From Deltaproteobacteria bacterium HGW-Deltaproteobacteria-12 (lineage in GTDB: Bacteria > Desulfobacterota > Syntrophia > Syntrophales > Smithellaceae), in assembly GCA_002840565.1 (NCBI GenBank), contig PHBK01000018.1, forward strand, positions 62,001 to 126,000: a stretch of 64,000 bases of DNA. The letters run 5' to 3'. Shown here one piece after another: positions 62,873 to 64,000 of the stretch; the first letter of the stretch is position 1; each line of letters begins with the position of its first letter. The translations under genes were made by a program, and so were the position numbers. Under the pieces are notes generated by a model. That model was not told where the DNA came from. It ran no database searches and saw only the letters and a program-made list of their open reading frames with translations.

Positions 62873-62953
62873 GTCTTTGCGAGCGAATGTAATGAGCGAA
62901 GCAATCTCAGGCAGTTAGATTGCCACGGCGCCCGAGGGTCGCCTCGCAATGAC
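62873..62953. repeat. Palindromic dispersed repeat
   Basis: The ends GTCTTTGCGAG (62873-62883) and CTCGCAATGAC (62943-62953) are near-complementary, and inner parts GCGAAGCAATCT and AGATTGCC pair. This is the common intergenic palindrome of many bacteria with ATTGCGAG ends. It fills the gap between rubredoxin and the second rubrerythrin, with no gene inside. Confidence 0.65.
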
Positions 62954-63050
62954 AAACGAGGATTACGACACAGTTTCGAATGCCCGAGTCGCCCTCTTGA
63001 TAGTATCTTTGATTTGAAACAAAAAATAAAAGAACTGGAAAGGTAAATCT

Positions 63051-63548
63051 ATGGATAAGATCAAAGAAGCGTTAAATCAGGCTTTTGTCGGAGAGGCAAA
63101 GGCGGCTCTGCGCCTCAAGGTTTATGCCCAGAAAGCGGAGCAGGAGGGCTATACGCAGATGGCCCGGCTTTTCCGGGTGATTGCCTTTTCCGAAGAAATT
63201 CATGGCGCCCGGGCATTGCGCATCCTCAAGGAAATTAAAAGCACAGAAGAGAATCTGGCGGCCAGTTTTGAATCGGAAATGAAAGTTGCCGAAGTAGCCT
63301 ATGATCAATTTGTCAAAATAGCTGAAGAAGCCGGGGACCGGTTGGCCCTGCTGCAATTCAGCCAGAGCAAGGATGTTGAAGAAACACATGCGAAACTCTA
63401 TAAACAAGCCATGGCTGATTTTATGGAGGAAAGAGAAACGACATATTACGTCTGTAATGTCTGCGGATACGTTGCGGACGGCATTCTGCCTGATGAATGC
63501 CCCGTTTGCGGCGCCAGGAAAGAACAATTTGTCGGCTTTGAACAGTAA
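63051..63548 (+). CDS. Rubrerythrin (second copy)
   Basis: A 165-residue rubrerythrin with the di-iron four-helix part (FVGEAKAALRLKVYAQKAE, FSEEIHGARAL, KDVEETHAKLY) and a short C-terminal rubredoxin domain (CNVCGYVADG, CPVCGA). It is less typical than the one at 44224, with weaker spacing in the helix motifs, and may use a different donor. AAAGG lies upstream of the ATG. A DmsE-like distance from the rubredoxin gene is caused by a repeat. Confidence 0.92.
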   Translation: MDKIKEALNQAFVGEAKAALRLKVYAQKAEQEGYTQMARLFRVIAFSEEIHGARALRILKEIKSTEENLAASFESEMKVAEVAYDQFVKIAEEAGDRLALLQFSQSKDVEETHAKLYKQAMADFMEERETTYYVCNVCGYVADGILPDECPVCGARKEQFVGFEQ

Positions 63549-63590
63549 AAAACTGATAGCTTATCTGTCCGACTAAACAATGAGGCGAGG

Positions 63591-64000
63591 ATGAAAATTT
63601 GGCGCAGTATTACTGCCATATTATTGGTCTTGTGCATTTTATTGCCTCAGAGCGCCGGCAGTGAGGAAAAGCCCCTCTGGGAATTAGGCATAGGGACCGG
63701 AATTCTGAGGATGCCCGATTATCGTGGTTCGGATGAAAGCAGATGGTATTTGCTGCCCTATCCCTATGTCATTTATCGCGGCGCCATCTTAAAAATCGAT
63801 GAACAGCGTATCTCCGGACAGATTTTTAAAACGGACAGAGTTTTACTGGACTTTAGCGGCTTTGGCGCCGTTCCGGTTAAAAGCTCCGATAATACCGCCC
63901 GCGCCGGCATGCCGGATTTGGATCCGACTTTTGAAATGGGGCCGTCTTTAAAAATAATTGTTACGGAAAGCAAGGCCGATGGTTATAAATTGAGTCTTGC
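63591..64000 (+). CDS. MipA/OmpV-family outer-membrane protein (5' part)
   Basis: The first 136 codons of a beta-barrel protein running off the right edge. A signal peptide ends near QSAG-SEEK, and MPDYRGSDESRWYLLPYPYV with a following YRG segment is the hallmark of MipA/OmpV porins, which interact with murein enzymes or scaffold wall synthesis. GAGG precedes the ATG at 63591. The call rests on this N-terminal part only. Confidence 0.8.
   Translation, partial: MKIWRSITAILLVLCILLPQSAGSEEKPLWELGIGTGILRMPDYRGSDESRWYLLPYPYVIYRGAILKIDEQRISGQIFKTDRVLLDFSGFGAVPVKSSDNTARAGMPDLDPTFEMGPSLKIIVTESKADGYKLSL

Noticed and set aside
62873..62953. tRNA or small structured RNA gene between rubredoxin and rubrerythrin
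   Set aside because: The folding is explained by a simple dispersed palindrome; no cloverleaf or conserved tRNA boxes are seen.

Overview
The window looks like chromosomal DNA of a sulfate/sulfite-respiring member of the Desulfobacterota (former Deltaproteobacteria), most like the Syntrophia/Syntrophales side. The evidence is a dsrA-dsrB-dsrD-dsrN dissimilatory sulfite reductase cluster, strict-anaerobe oxygen-defence proteins (flavodiiron protein, rubredoxin, two rubrerythrins, Fe-superoxide dismutase, hemerythrin-domain protein), an archaeal/anaerobe-type indolepyruvate:ferredoxin oxidoreductase, acyl-CoA metabolism genes and an Aquifex-type aconitase. The species assignment is inference. 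I found no rRNA, tRNA, CRISPR array, complete insertion sequence or prophage. Most of the window is ordinary, well-packed core genome with small dispersed palindromic repeats in the gaps.

Layout. 1-3.0 kb (minus): dsrABD and the 5' part of a siroheme-amidase/CobB-like gene. 3.3-5.8 kb (plus): a LysR regulator and a YeiH-type putative sulfate/sulfite exporter; similar short AT-rich palindromes lie in the dsrA-lysR gap and before the exporter gene. 6.0-18.9 kb (plus): a sigma-54 activator, a clear -24/-12 promoter, then a catabolic and uptake block: acyl-CoA synthetase, three-subunit biotin acyl-CoA carboxylase, MFS carrier, TRAP transporter and outer-membrane porin. Its substrate cannot be read from sequence. 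19.5-23.4 kb: two HU-like genes flanking trpS-scpA-scpB-rluB. 23.4-28.0 kb (minus): zur-znuACB zinc uptake with two candidate Zur operators, a BASS-type carrier and sodB. 28.2-35.4 kb: hemerythrin-like protein, GNAT, a short conserved unknown, alpha/beta hydrolase, CruF/DUF422-like membrane protein, a dehydrogenase-aldolase pair and a lipoprotein. 35.5-43.5 kb: a TetR-controlled RND efflux operon with two tandem TolC genes and a PII-like protein. 43.5-46.5 kb: lipoprotein, rubrerythrin, an exported unknown protein and DUF2784. 46.9-54.2 kb (minus): NlpC/P60, then OmpA-aconitase-icd-rlmN-SPFH. 54.4-57.5 kb: mtgA, thiolase, and an antitoxin beside a decayed toxin. 57.6-64 kb (plus): FrhB-like/IorA/IorB, flavodiiron protein-rubredoxin-rubrerythrin, and the start of a MipA-like porin.

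How it fits together. Sulfite reduction (DsrABD) would be balanced by sulfite/sulfate export under LysR control. Fatty or other organic acids enter through the porin, TRAP and MFS carriers, are activated to CoA thioesters and carboxylated, and thiolase, aconitase and isocitrate dehydrogenase belong to downstream carbon flow. IorAB with the FrhB-like flavoprotein would feed low-potential electrons from 2-oxoacid oxidation. Oxygen and peroxide protection is spread over several loci rather than held in one operon.

The items most worth a second look are the shared palindromes around the dsr-LysR-YeiH genes, the sigma-54 catabolic operon, the FrhB-IorA-IorB unit, the paired Zur boxes, the antitoxin with a 33-codon toxin remnant, and the exported unknown protein at 45.1-46.0 kb. 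I did not find a convincing wholly new defence or mobile system.
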